In this document: one piece after another, positions 8,815 through 16,435 of the stretch | Numbering within the stretch: position 1 is the stretch's first letter | Layout: each line of letters starts with the position of its first letter | Origin: Streptomyces tuirus | GTDB taxonomy: Bacteria > Actinomycetota > Actinomycetes > Streptomycetales > Streptomycetaceae | DNA length: 64,000 bases | NCBI GenBank assembly: GCA_018195615.1 | Contig: JAGTPG010000001.1 | Span: 868,001 to 932,000 of the forward strand | Reading direction: 5' to 3' | The notes under the pieces: generated by a model | What the model was told of the DNA's origin: nothing | What the model saw: the letters and a program-made list of their open reading frames with translations, nothing else | Database searches by the model: none | Position numbers and translations under genes: made by a program

Positions 8815-9587
8815 GGCTTCTCCCCGCCGGCCATGTCGGCCTCCCCGGCGAACGAATAGGCGGCCCAGGGGCCGGTGAGTTCGACGCGCATTCCAGGGAA
8901 TTCACCCTTCGTACGGTCCACCATTTCCACGAACTCCTCGGAATGAGCGCGCGGCACGAGATAGGCGGCATTCAGTACGTTCCGCCCGGTCGCCTGGGAA
9001 AGCGCGGGGTTCTGCGGGGGGTGCAGTCGAGAATCCTCCGCGAATTCGGAGAGTTTCTGGTGCAGCGCGGTCGAGAAACTCTCGGCCTTCTGCCACATCT
9101 CCTCGTGCGACCTGGTCTGGGCGCGCCGCTGACGCAGGTAGTCCCGGCCCGACGCGGCTTTCTGCGCGGGCCGGGCGGTCTCCTTCGGTTCGGACTCGGC
9201 GTACACCTTGACGCCCCACTCGACCCGGCCCTCCAGCCGGTCGAGGGTGCGCTGGAAGTCCTCTTCGCGCGCCTCCAGCATCGTCCGTACGCCGCTGTCG
9301 TCGCGGAAGACGGTGCCGAGCCGCAGCGGCAGCGGCGTCGTGACGGTCGTCAGCGCGTCGATCACGCCCTGGTGGGCGCGGGCGGTCTCGGTGAGCCAGT
9401 CCATGTCCTCCAGATGGGCGCGGAGCGGCTCCTCCGCGAAGTCCCGCTCCGGCACATGGCTGACGACGGCGACGAGGCCGTGGTGGGTCAGCCCTCTGGG
9501 CGGGTCCCCCGCCACTCCTGTCAGCTGGGACTGGAGCGGTGTGCCGAAGGGGCGGCAGACGGCGTAGACGTACCGCAGTCCGGTCAC
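8811..9587 (-). CDS. gvpL: Gas vesicle protein GvpL (GvpL/GvpF family)
   Basis: A 258-aa GvpL/F protein beginning MTGLRYVYAVCRPFGTPLQ, with the family features LTHHGLVAVVSHVPERDFAEE, PLPLRLGTVFRDD and a C-terminal LTGPWAAYSFA that closes the ferredoxin-like half. GvpF and GvpL bind GvpA and probably prevent premature aggregation during shell assembly. Starts at GTG 9587, overlapping the gvpJ stop by 4 nt. It is the second GvpF/L paralogue of the cluster and differs from GvpF by a charged insert around residues 135-165. Confidence 0.95.
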   Translation of the reverse strand: MTGLRYVYAVCRPFGTPLQSQLTGVAGDPPRGLTHHGLVAVVSHVPERDFAEEPLRAHLEDMDWLTETARAHQGVIDALTTVTTPLPLRLGTVFRDDSGVRTMLEAREEDFQRTLDRLEGRVEWGVKVYAESEPKETARPAQKAASGRDYLRQRRAQTRSHEEMWQKAESFSTALHQKLSEFAEDSRLHPPQNPALSQATGRNVLNAAYLVPRAHSEEFVEMVDRTKGEFPGMRVELTGPWAAYSFAGEADMAGGEKP

Positions 9588-9922
9588 GGTGCCTCCCTCT
9601 TCTCCGCGCGGCCGGGCTCGAGTTCCTCCAGCCGGGCCAGCCTCTCGCGCAACTCGGCGTTCTCACGGGTCAGTTCGTCACGGCGGGCCCGTGAGGACAA
9701 CGCCGGGTCGCTCTCCCACCAGTCGATTCCCATCTCCTTCGCCTTGTCCACGGAGGCGACGATCAAACGCAGCTTGATGGTGAGGAGTTCGATGTCGAGC
9801 AGGTTGATGCGGATGTCGCCCGCGATGACGATGCCCTTGTCGAGAACCCGTTCCAGGATGTCGGCGAGGTTGGCGCTGCTCCCCTGGCCGTAGGGCTCGG
9901 GCATCCTGCTGGGCGTCGTCAT
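9584..9922 (-). CDS. gvpJ: Gas vesicle protein GvpJ (GvpA paralogue)
   Basis: A 112-aa GvpA-family protein: NLADILERVLDKGIVIAGD and INLLDIELLTIKLRLIVASV form the shell-protein core (about residues 18-65), followed by a charged coiled-coil-like tail (LTRENAELRERLARLEELE). The tail suggests a contact or capping role rather than a bulk shell subunit. ATG at 9922 overlaps the gvpZ stop (ATGA), and its own stop overlaps gvpL. Confidence 0.94.
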   Translation of the reverse strand: MTTPSRMPEPYGQGSSANLADILERVLDKGIVIAGDIRINLLDIELLTIKLRLIVASVDKAKEMGIDWWESDPALSSRARRDELTRENAELRERLARLEELEPGRAEKREAP

Positions 9923-11043
9923 CGCCGGCTCCCGCCTTCGGCGTACTCGTCCTCGTACTCGTCGTCCTCGTACTCCGCCGCGGGCTCGTCCTCGGCCTCT
10001 TCCTCGTTCTCTTCGTCGTACTCACCCTCGGGCTCGTCCTCGGCCTCTTCCTCGTACTCGCCCTCGGGCTCCTCTTCGCCTTCCTCTTCCGCTTCCTCGT
10101 CCTCGTACTCGTCCTCGGGCTCCTCGCCCTCCCGCTCCTCGTCCTCGGGACGCTCCTCCTCGGACTCCTCCTCGGCGACGGCGTCCTCGTGGCTGCGGAC
10201 GACCTCGCCGTCGCGGATCTCACCGCGCCAGCTGTCCTCCACCTCGCCCTTGATGGTGATGAAGCGGGCGAAGTTCTTCAGGTCGAGCCGGGCGCGGCGG
10301 CCCTGGGCGCGCCAGATGTTGCCGGTCTTCTCGAAGAATCCCGTCGGGTAGTACTCGATGACGAGCAGGACACGGGTGAGGCTGTCGGCGAGCCGGTGGA
10401 AGGAGACCACACCCCTCGTCGTGCCCTTGGCACCCTCCGACGCCCAGGCGATCCGGTCGTCGGGCACCTGCTCCGTCGTCTGCGCCTTCCAGCTGCGGTT
10501 GGACCAGAAGACCTTGACCTGCCAGTCCGACGTCGTGTCGTCCGCCTTGCCGGCGCTCTTGACGCCTTTCGCGAACGTGCTGAAGTCCTGGTACTGGGTC
10601 CACTGGTCGTACGCCGTGCGCAGGGGCACACCGACATCGATGTGCTCGATGATGACGGTGGGTTTCTTGCCCGCCGAGCGCTTGCGCTTGCTCTTGCCGC
10701 CGCCCAGGTTCTGCAGGCCTTCGGTCACCTTGTCCTTGACCCGCGAGCCGCCGGTCTCCAGGGCGGCACGCAGCGGCCCCTTTCCCTCGGCGAGCTTGCG
10801 CCCGCCGTCGAGCGCGAGCTTCGCGAAACCGGGGCTGTTGCCCTCGGCGATGTCGTTGAGCTTCACGGTGGTCTCACCGAGCTTGCGGCCGACGCCGGTC
10901 AGCAGGCGGGTGGCCTGCGCGGCGAGGTACTCCTGGAGCTCGGCCTTGAGCCGGTCGGCGGCCTCGCTGTGGGCCACGTCCGTGAGCGGGTTCTTCGACG
11001 CCCCGCGTGCGGCGGAGGTCGCCGATCCAAGGGTGTCGGTCAT
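9919..11043 (-). CDS. gvpZ: GvpZ: SRPBCC-domain gas-vesicle-cluster protein with acidic tail
   Basis: A 374-aa protein in three parts: an N-terminal helical region (about 1-125) with a basic patch (GGGKSKRKRSAGKKPTV), an SRPBCC/polyketide-cyclase-like domain (about 130-275; IEHIDVGVPLRTAYDQWTQY, FTDF-like positions, RVLLVIEYYPTGF), and a roughly 95-residue tail made almost entirely of Glu/Asp with regularly spaced Tyr-Glu units (EGEYEEEAEDEPEGEY). The SRPBCC fold binds lipids or other hydrophobic ligands. The name follows the Streptomyces gvpOAFGYZJLSK order, in which Y and Z have no assigned function. It overlaps gvpY and gvpJ by 4 nt each. The acidic tail complements the lysine-rich tail of the protein encoded just upstream. 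Confidence 0.88.
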   Translation of the reverse strand: MTDTLGSATSAARGASKNPLTDVAHSEAADRLKAELQEYLAAQATRLLTGVGRKLGETTVKLNDIAEGNSPGFAKLALDGGRKLAEGKGPLRAALETGGSRVKDKVTEGLQNLGGGKSKRKRSAGKKPTVIIEHIDVGVPLRTAYDQWTQYQDFSTFAKGVKSAGKADDTTSDWQVKVFWSNRSWKAQTTEQVPDDRIAWASEGAKGTTRGVVSFHRLADSLTRVLLVIEYYPTGFFEKTGNIWRAQGRRARLDLKNFARFITIKGEVEDSWRGEIRDGEVVRSHEDAVAEEESEEERPEDEEREGEEPEDEYEDEEAEEEGEEEPEGEYEEEAEDEPEGEYDEENEEEAEDEPAAEYEDDEYEDEYAEGGSRR

Positions 11044-11684
11044 CCCTCACCGCCTCCCTTCGGCAGCCGGGACCGGGCGCTGCCGCCCGTGCCCCCGGCG
11101 GTCGCCTTCTTCGCGGCGGTGGTGGTCTTCTTCGCCGCCCCCTTCCGGCCCGCCGTCTTCTTGGCGGGGGCCTTCTTGGCGGGCGCCTTCTTCGCCGCCT
11201 TCTTCGCGGGCGCCTTCTTGGCCGCCTTCCTCGCAGGCGCCTTCTTCGCCGCCGGCTCACGCTCGCGGTCGTCCTGTTCCTCGTCCGTCTCGGTCGTCTT
11301 TGGACCCGAGTCCTCGGGCTCCTCGTCCTCGGCGTCGTCGGCCTCGGCGCCGCGTCCGCCGGGGACCGCGCCCGAGAGCTGGTCGCGCATCTGGGTGGTC
11401 CGGCCGTGCAGCCGGTCGGCGAACGCGTCCAGCTGCCGCTCGACCATGGCACCGGAGGCCGCCTTGCCGACGCCCCGCAGGTCCTCGCGGAGCTGGTCGC
11501 CGATCTCCTTGAACTGCGGGTTGTTCCGCAGCTGCTGCTGGAGCAGTTCCGCGACCATGCGCGGGCTCAGGTTCAGCTTCTTCCCGGCGACCAGGCCGCC
11601 GACGGCCATCGCCATCTTCAGTTTCCTGGTACGTCCCAGGAGGTATCCGGCCCCCATCGCGAGGCCCAGTCCCATTCGGTTCAT
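11040..11684 (-). CDS. gvpY: GvpY: lysine/alanine-repeat gas-vesicle-cluster protein
   Basis: A 214-aa protein. Residues 1-40 contain a Gly/Ala-rich, membrane-like helix (MGLGLAMGAGYLLGRTRKLK); residues 40-100 are helical and polar (MVAELLQQQLRNNPQFKEIG); an acidic linker (about 105-135) leads into a tail of KKAPAKKA-type repeats resembling histone-H1-like tails. Annotation pipelines sometimes call such proteins DNA primase, which the sequence does not support. It overlaps gvpG and gvpZ by 4 nt. The basic repeats could bind nucleic acid, polyphosphate or the acidic tail of GvpZ; which of these is not determined by the sequence. Confidence 0.85.
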   Translation of the reverse strand: MNRMGLGLAMGAGYLLGRTRKLKMAMAVGGLVAGKKLNLSPRMVAELLQQQLRNNPQFKEIGDQLREDLRGVGKAASGAMVERQLDAFADRLHGRTTQMRDQLSGAVPGGRGAEADDAEDEEPEDSGPKTTETDEEQDDREREPAAKKAPARKAAKKAPAKKAAKKAPAKKAPAKKTAGRKGAAKKTTTAAKKATAGGTGGSARSRLPKGGGEG

Positions 11685-11944
11685 CGTGTCGTCCCGTCGC
11701 CTGTTCCCGCGCTCCCGCGCGAAGCCGTCTCCAACCGGTCGAGGAGCTCGTCCTCGAGGCGGTCGAACTCCTCCTCCGTGATCTCTCCGGCCTCCAACTG
11801 CTCCTCGAGACGGGACAGTTCGGCCCGGACCGTGGCGGGGTCGTAGTAGATCCGCTCGGCCTCCTGGAGCACCTGTCTGATGGCCCAGGCGCTGCCGCGT
11901 ACCGGTGCGAACGGGAGCAGCAGCACCTCGGAGATCAGGCCCAC
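11681..11944 (-). CDS. gvpG: Gas vesicle protein GvpG
   Basis: An 87-aa protein with the GvpG pattern: MGLISEVLLLPFAPVRGSAW, then IRQVLQEAERIYYDP and a Glu-rich helix containing the LEAGEITEEEFDRLEDELL motif shared with short C-terminal oligomerisation (SHOCT-like) segments. GvpG is an accessory factor required for vesicle assembly. GTG start at 11944, 4 bases after the gvpF stop, and overlaps gvpY downstream. Confidence 0.94.
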   Translation of the reverse strand: MGLISEVLLLPFAPVRGSAWAIRQVLQEAERIYYDPATVRAELSRLEEQLEAGEITEEEFDRLEDELLDRLETASRGSAGTGDGTTR

Positions 11945-11948
11945 GTCG

Positions 11949-12722
11949 TCACCCCGCTCCGGTGTCCGTGCCCCCGGCCGCGGTGCCCGCCGGCTCGGCC
12001 GGGCCGGGCTCGACGAAGCTGTACGGCGGCAGCGGGCCGTTGACCCGCACCTCCAGGTGCGGCATGTCCATGCGGGCCTGCTCGACGGCGGCCAGGAAGG
12101 TCTCGGCCGACCCGCGGTCCACCAGGAACGACACGTTGGCCAGCCAGCCGGTGGACTCCGGGCCGACGCTCACGTCGTCGGCGGCCGGTTCCAGGAGGCG
12201 CTGCAGTGCGGCGGCGTCGTCGCCCTCCTTGGCCTTGACCGCGGCGGCGACCAGCTCGCCGAGCCGGATCTTGTCGTCGTAACTTCCGCCGCCCGCCTGC
12301 CGGTTGGCCTCCGCGAGACCGCGGATGTCCGGGCTCTCGGCCATCACCTGGTGCAGGACGGCCTCTTCCACGTGGTTGGCCTTGACGTTGTACTCGACCC
12401 GGCCGTCCAGGGCCCGCAGGCGCTCCTTGTAGTGCTCGGCACGCTCGGCGAGCACGCCCGTGATCGAGTTGTCGTCCGGGGCGACGCTGCCGAAGCGCAT
12501 GGGCAGCACACAGCCCGCCGCGCCCGCCTCGCTGAGCACGTTCTGGTGGGCGAGAAGGTCCCTGCGCTTGGGCCGCAGGCCCTCCGGCGCCTCGCTGACG
12601 ACGGCGGCGAGGTCACCCTCGCGCAGGATGCGCACCGGGCGGGGCGGGTCGCCCACGCCGCCCATGCCCTCGGGCAGGGCGGGATGCGAACTCGCCGCGA
12701 TGCCGTAGACGTAGGTGCTCAC
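11949..12722 (-). CDS. gvpF: Gas vesicle protein GvpF (GvpL/GvpF family)
   Basis: A 257-aa GvpF: MSTYVYGIAASSHPALPEGM at the N-terminus, the GDLAAVVSEAPEGLRPKRRDL segment, VLPMRFGSVAPDDNSI, and a C-terminal half ending VNGPLPPYSFVEPG. In haloarchaea GvpF binds GvpA and is essential for vesicle formation. GTG or ATG at 12722 overlaps the gvpA stop by 4 nt, coupling accessory-protein synthesis to shell-protein synthesis. Confidence 0.95.
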   Translation of the reverse strand: MSTYVYGIAASSHPALPEGMGGVGDPPRPVRILREGDLAAVVSEAPEGLRPKRRDLLAHQNVLSEAGAAGCVLPMRFGSVAPDDNSITGVLAERAEHYKERLRALDGRVEYNVKANHVEEAVLHQVMAESPDIRGLAEANRQAGGGSYDDKIRLGELVAAAVKAKEGDDAAALQRLLEPAADDVSVGPESTGWLANVSFLVDRGSAETFLAAVEQARMDMPHLEVRVNGPLPPYSFVEPGPAEPAGTAAGGTDTGAG

Positions 12723-13153
12723 TCCTGCTCCTCCTTACGGCGGGCGGACGTGCTCTTGCGGGCGCGCGGACGCGACTCGGTCTCCCGCTCGGAGCCCTCG
12801 TCGCGGGCCTGCTTGAAGGCGTCGGAGATGGTCTCGGCAGCGCCGGACAGCGCGCCCTTGGACTTGCCGCGCGCGCCGGACTCGGTCATCTCACCGACCA
12901 GGTCGGGCAGGCCCGGGTCCTTGCGCGGCCCGGCCTCCAGGTCGAGCCGGTTGCACGCCTCGGCGAAGCGCAGATAGGTGTCGACGCTGGCGACGACGAC
13001 GCGTACGTCGATCTTGAGGATCTCGATTCCGACCAGGGAAACGCGCACGAAGGCGTCGATGACGAGCCCCCTGTCCAGAACCAGTTCAAGCACGTCGTAG
13101 AGACCGCTGCTGCCGCCTCCGCCGCCGGTCTGCTGTGCCGGTACGACAGTCAT
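12719..13153 (-). CDS. gvpA: Gas vesicle structural protein GvpA with long C-terminal tail
   Basis: The putative shell protein. Residues about 15-70 hold the canonical GvpA core: LYDVLELVLDRGLVIDAFVR and SLVGIEILKIDVRVVVASV, which make the hydrophobic beta-hairpin rib. The total length of 144 aa is about twice that of cyanobacterial GvpA (about 70 aa); the extra 70 residues are hydrophilic, with basic and acidic clusters (SRPRARKSTSARRKEEQE). A strong ribosome-binding site (GAGGAGGAA) precedes the ATG at 13153. First of the tightly overlapped gvpA-K block. Confidence 0.93.
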   Translation of the reverse strand: MTVVPAQQTGGGGGSSGLYDVLELVLDRGLVIDAFVRVSLVGIEILKIDVRVVVASVDTYLRFAEACNRLDLEAGPRKDPGLPDLVGEMTESGARGKSKGALSGAAETISDAFKQARDEGSERETESRPRARKSTSARRKEEQE

Positions 13154-13199
13154 TCCGGCTGTTCCTCCTCGTGTGTGGGTGTGATTCCGTCCGGGCGGC

Positions 13200-13571
13200 C
13201 TAGTGGCCGCCGGGCCTGCGCGCGTCGGCCCGACCGCGCTCGTAGCGGCGGACGCGCCGGTAACCGGTGAGCTGCCCCTGGGGGTCGAGCTCCACCTGGT
13301 AGCTCGCCATCAGGCTCATCGTGTCGGGCACCCGCTCGAGTTCGAGCACCTCGACCTCCAGCGACCAGCCCTCCTCCGTCTGCTCGAAGGACGACACGGA
13401 TTCGGCGTCCATGCCGGTGAGCTCCGCGAGCTGGCCGCGCGCCTGGCGCAGCACCTCCATGGGGCTCGGCCGCTCGTCAGCCGTGTGGTCGTCGGTCGGT
13501 TTGCGTGAATTCCGCGAGTCCTGTGATTTTTGTGAACTCTGTGACTCTTGCGTGTTCTTTGTGTTCGACAT
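13200..13571 (-). CDS. gvpO: Gas vesicle protein GvpO
   Basis: A 123-aa protein. The N-terminal 35 residues are polar and Ser/Gln/Asn-rich; the GvpO domain follows (PSPMEVLRQARGQLAELTGM, EGWSLEVEVLELERVPDTM, YQVELDPQGQLTGYRRVRRY). GvpO is required for gas-vesicle formation in haloarchaea and heads the Streptomyces cluster. The ATG at 13571 was chosen over the GTG at 13577 because GGGGAGGTGGCC positions it well. The promoter of the whole operon should lie in 13572-13663. Confidence 0.93.
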   Translation of the reverse strand: MSNTKNTQESQSSQKSQDSRNSRKPTDDHTADERPSPMEVLRQARGQLAELTGMDAESVSSFEQTEEGWSLEVEVLELERVPDTMSLMASYQVELDPQGQLTGYRRVRRYERGRADARRPGGH

Positions 13572-13638
13572 GGCCACCTCCCCCTCCGTGTGGCCGCAAG
13601 AGTGTTCGCCAAACCTCTACGGGCGCATGCATCTGCCA

Positions 13639-13659
13639 CCCACCGACCGCCGCGGTGGG
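13639..13659 (-). terminator. Hairpin after the ligD-pol operon
   Basis: Inverted repeat CCCACCG / CGGTGGG with a 7-nt loop, 5 bases beyond the stop of the LigD-polymerase gene. No T-tract. It would separate the NDH-tkt-ligD operon from the gas-vesicle promoter. Confidence 0.55.
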
Positions 13660-13663
13660 CGAC

Positions 13664-14591
13664 TCAGCCGCGCAGCGCGTTCAGCCGCCGCCGGGCCGGG
13701 CCCAGTGCCCGGCCGCGGTTCAGCAGACCCGACCAGGGGTTGGTGCGGGCCTGCTCGACGGCGTCGGCGATGGTCCAGCGGCGGGCGTGCAGCTCGGGGT
13801 CGTCCAGTTGCTCCCGGCTGATGGGCGTCGCCACCGGCGCGCCCGGCCGGGACGGACGGTGAACGGCGCGACAGCGGTCTGCGCGTAGGCGTTGCGCTGG
13901 ATGTCGAGGTAGAGCCGGTCACCGCGGTCCTTCTTGCGGGGGGCGGTGGTGAGCCGGTCGGGACGGTCGTCGGCGAGGGCGTCGGCGACGTCCCGGGCGA
14001 AGGCGCGCACCTCGTCGAAGTCGTGCCGGCCGTTCAGCGGCACGATGACGTGCAGACCGCGGGAGCCGGTGGTCATCAGCGCCGAGGGCAGCTCCAGCTC
14101 GTCCAGGAGCTCCCCAGCAGCCGGGCGGCCTCCCGGACGGCCTCGAAGTCGTCCCCCGAGGGGTCGAGGTCGAAGACCAGACGGTCGGGGTGGTCGGCGC
14201 TGTCGGCGCGGGACAGCCAGCGGTGCAGGGTGATGCTCGCCTGGTCGGCCAGGTAGAGGAGGGTGGCGGTGTCGTCACAGACGGTGTGACAGACGGTGCC
14301 GCCCTCCTTGGACAGCTCGACGCGGGTGATCCACTCCGGGTAGTGGTCCGGGGTGTTCTTCTGCATGAAGCGGGGGCCGTCGACGCCGTCGGGGTGCCGC
14401 TCCAGCATCAGCGGGCGGCCGCGCAGGTGCGGCAGCATGAAGGGCGCCACGGCCCGGTGGTAGTCCACCAGGTCGCCCTTGGTGTACTCCTTGGCGTCCC
14501 CACCGCCGGGGAAGAGCACCTTGTCCGGCCGGTGGACCTCCACGGTGCGGCGGCCGGCCCGCACCCTGCGCGTGCCGTCGCCGCCGCTCAC
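13664..14591 (-). CDS. LigD-type polymerase/primase domain protein (two frame breaks)
   Basis: Stand-alone LigD polymerase domain (archaeo-eukaryotic primase superfamily) of the bacterial non-homologous end-joining system, which fills or extends ends at double-strand breaks with Ku and LigD ligase. The N-terminal part reads VEVHRPDKVLFPGGGDAKEY and the catalytic region LVFDLDPSGDD carries the metal-binding DxD; then GSRGLHVIVPL and LYLDIQRNAYAQTAVAPF follow. The frame breaks at the CCCC of 14112-14115 and again at about 13850. Restoring one base in each gives 309 aa and the expected ending ARRRLNALRG. GTG start at 14591 overlaps the transketolase stop. More likely sequence undercalls than a decayed gene. 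Confidence 0.85.
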
Positions 14592-16435
14592 GGCACGACC
14601 GCCTCCTCCACCAGCAGCCGCCCGGCCGCCGCGATCGACTCCGCGTCGATGCCCGCGGCGTGCAGTTGCTCCTTGGGGGACGCCGAGCCCGGCATGCTCC
14701 GTACGCCGAGCCGCACCAGGCGCGGTACGGGGCGTCCGTCGGTGAAGGCGTCGAGGACCGCGTCGCCGATGCCGCCCTCCGGGTGGTGGTCCTCCACGGT
14801 CATCAGGCAGCCGGTCTCCTCGGCGGCCCGGCGCAGGGTGGCCCGGTCGACGGGCTTCACAGAGTACAGGTCGATCACCCGCGCGGCGATGCCCTCCCGC
14901 TCCAGGGCGTCGGCGGCGGACAGCGCCTCATGCACGGTGACGCCCGCCGCGACCAGGGTCAGCCGGTCGCGGTCGGAGGAGCGCAGCACCTTGCTGCCAC
15001 CGACCGGGAAGGTCTCGTCCGGGTCGTAGATCACCTTGCTCTCGCCGCGCGAGGTACGCAGATAGCGGATGCCCTCCAGGCCTGCCATCGCGCCGACGAG
15101 CCGCGCGGTCTGGTTGGCGTCACAGGGGTAGAGCACGGTCGAGCCGTGCACCGCCCGCATCATCGCCAGGTCCTCCAGGCCCATCTGGCTGGGTCCGTCC
15201 TCGCCGATGGCGACACCGGCGTGCGAGCCGACGAGGTTGACGCCGGAGCCGCTGACGGACGCCATCCTGATGAAGTCGTGGGCCCGGGTCAGGAAGGCGG
15301 CGAAGGTGGCGGCGTACGGCACCCAGCCGCGTGCCGCGAGTCCCACCGCCGAGGCGACCATCTGCTGTTCGGCGATGTAGCACTCGAAGTAGCGGTCGGG
15401 GTGCTCCTTGGCGAAGAACTCGGCGCGCGTGGAGTCGCCGACCTCGCCGTCCAGGGCGACGATGTCGCCGCGGCCGGTGCCGAGCGCGGCGAGGGCCTCA
15501 CCGAAGGCGTTGCGGGTGGCGACCTCCTCGCCCTTGTCCCACTTCGGCAGTTCGTAGTCGCCGGTCTGTACGGCGTGCAGCATGCGGGCGGCCGGCGGCT
15601 CCTGCACCTGGACGCGGACCTCGCGCGGGCCGCCGAGCTCGGCGATGGCGTCCTCGGCCTCCGGCAGCGGCTTGCCGTGCAGGCCCTCGCGGTCCTGGAC
15701 GGCCTCGACGCCCTTGCCCTTGAGGGTGCGGGCGAGGATCGCGGTGGGCTGGCCCTTGGTGGACGCGGCCTCGCCGTAGGCGCGGTCGATCGCGTCCACG
15801 TCGTGCCCGTCGACCTCGACGGTGTGCCAGTCGAAGGCCTGGAAGCGGCGGGCGTAGGCGTCCAGGTCGTGGCCGTGCCGGGTCGGGCCGCGCTGGCCGA
15901 GCCGGTTGACGTCGACGATCACGGTGAGGTTGTCCAGGTGTTCGTACCCGGCGTGCTCGGCGGCCTCCCACACGGATCCCTCGGCCAGCTCGCTGTCGCC
16001 GCACAGCACCCACACGCGGTAGCCGGTGCGGTCCAGCCGCTTGCCGGCGAGCGCGATGCCGACACCGACCGGCAGGCCCTGCCCGAGCGAGCCGGTGGCC
16101 GTCTCGACCCAGGGCAGGCGCTGCGGTGTGGGATGCCCTTCGAGGCGGCTGCCGAGCTTGCGGAAGGTCAGCAGTTCCTCGTCGTCGACGGCACCGGCCG
16201 CCTTGTACGCGGAGTACAGCAGCGGCGAGGCGTGTCCCTTGGAGAGGACGAAGCGGTCGTTGCCCGGGTGGGCGGGGCGGTCGAAGTCGTAGCGGAAGTG
16301 GTGGGCGAGCAGCACGGCCATCAGGTCGGCCGCGGACATCGAGGACGTCGGGTGCCCGGAGCCCGCGGCGGCGGCGGCGCGGACACTGTCCACGCGCAGC
16401 TGCTGTCCGAGGTCGGTGAGTTCACCGGTGTTCAT
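14588..16435 (-). CDS. tkt: Transketolase
   Basis: A 615-aa transketolase that moves two-carbon ketol units between sugar phosphates in the non-oxidative pentose phosphate pathway. It has FVLSKGHASPLLYSAYKAAG near the N-terminus, the thiamine-diphosphate motif starting GDSELAEG and ending at the VNRLGQ Asn, the central pyrimidine-binding domain with HAGVAIGEDGPSQMGLEDLA, and a C-terminal transketolase_C domain ending at LLVEEA. It is shorter than the usual 660-700 aa Tkt, as in the second transketolase of several streptomycetes. The ATG at 16435 overlaps the stop of the NADH dehydrogenase gene, and the stop overlaps ligD-pol, forming a coupled three-gene operon. Confidence 0.95.
   Translation of the reverse strand: MNTGELTDLGQQLRVDSVRAAAAAGSGHPTSSMSAADLMAVLLAHHFRYDFDRPAHPGNDRFVLSKGHASPLLYSAYKAAGAVDDEELLTFRKLGSRLEGHPTPQRLPWVETATGSLGQGLPVGVGIALAGKRLDRTGYRVWVLCGDSELAEGSVWEAAEHAGYEHLDNLTVIVDVNRLGQRGPTRHGHDLDAYARRFQAFDWHTVEVDGHDVDAIDRAYGEAASTKGQPTAILARTLKGKGVEAVQDREGLHGKPLPEAEDAIAELGGPREVRVQVQEPPAARMLHAVQTGDYELPKWDKGEEVATRNAFGEALAALGTGRGDIVALDGEVGDSTRAEFFAKEHPDRYFECYIAEQQMVASAVGLAARGWVPYAATFAAFLTRAHDFIRMASVSGSGVNLVGSHAGVAIGEDGPSQMGLEDLAMMRAVHGSTVLYPCDANQTARLVGAMAGLEGIRYLRTSRGESKVIYDPDETFPVGGSKVLRSSDRDRLTLVAAGVTVHEALSAADALEREGIAARVIDLYSVKPVDRATLRRAAEETGCLMTVEDHHPEGGIGDAVLDAFTDGRPVPRLVRLGVRSMPGSASPKEQLHAAGIDAESIAAAGRLLVEEAVVP

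Noticed and set aside
11040-11684. GvpY as a DNA primase or histone
   Set aside because: The Lys/Ala tail is histone-H1-like in composition only; there is no primase motif and the gene is locked inside the gvp operon.
13664-14591. LigD-polymerase gene as a pseudogene
   Set aside because: It has only two -1 breaks, both in or beside short G/C runs, matching 21 others across the window; the catalytic motifs and start/stop overlap are preserved.
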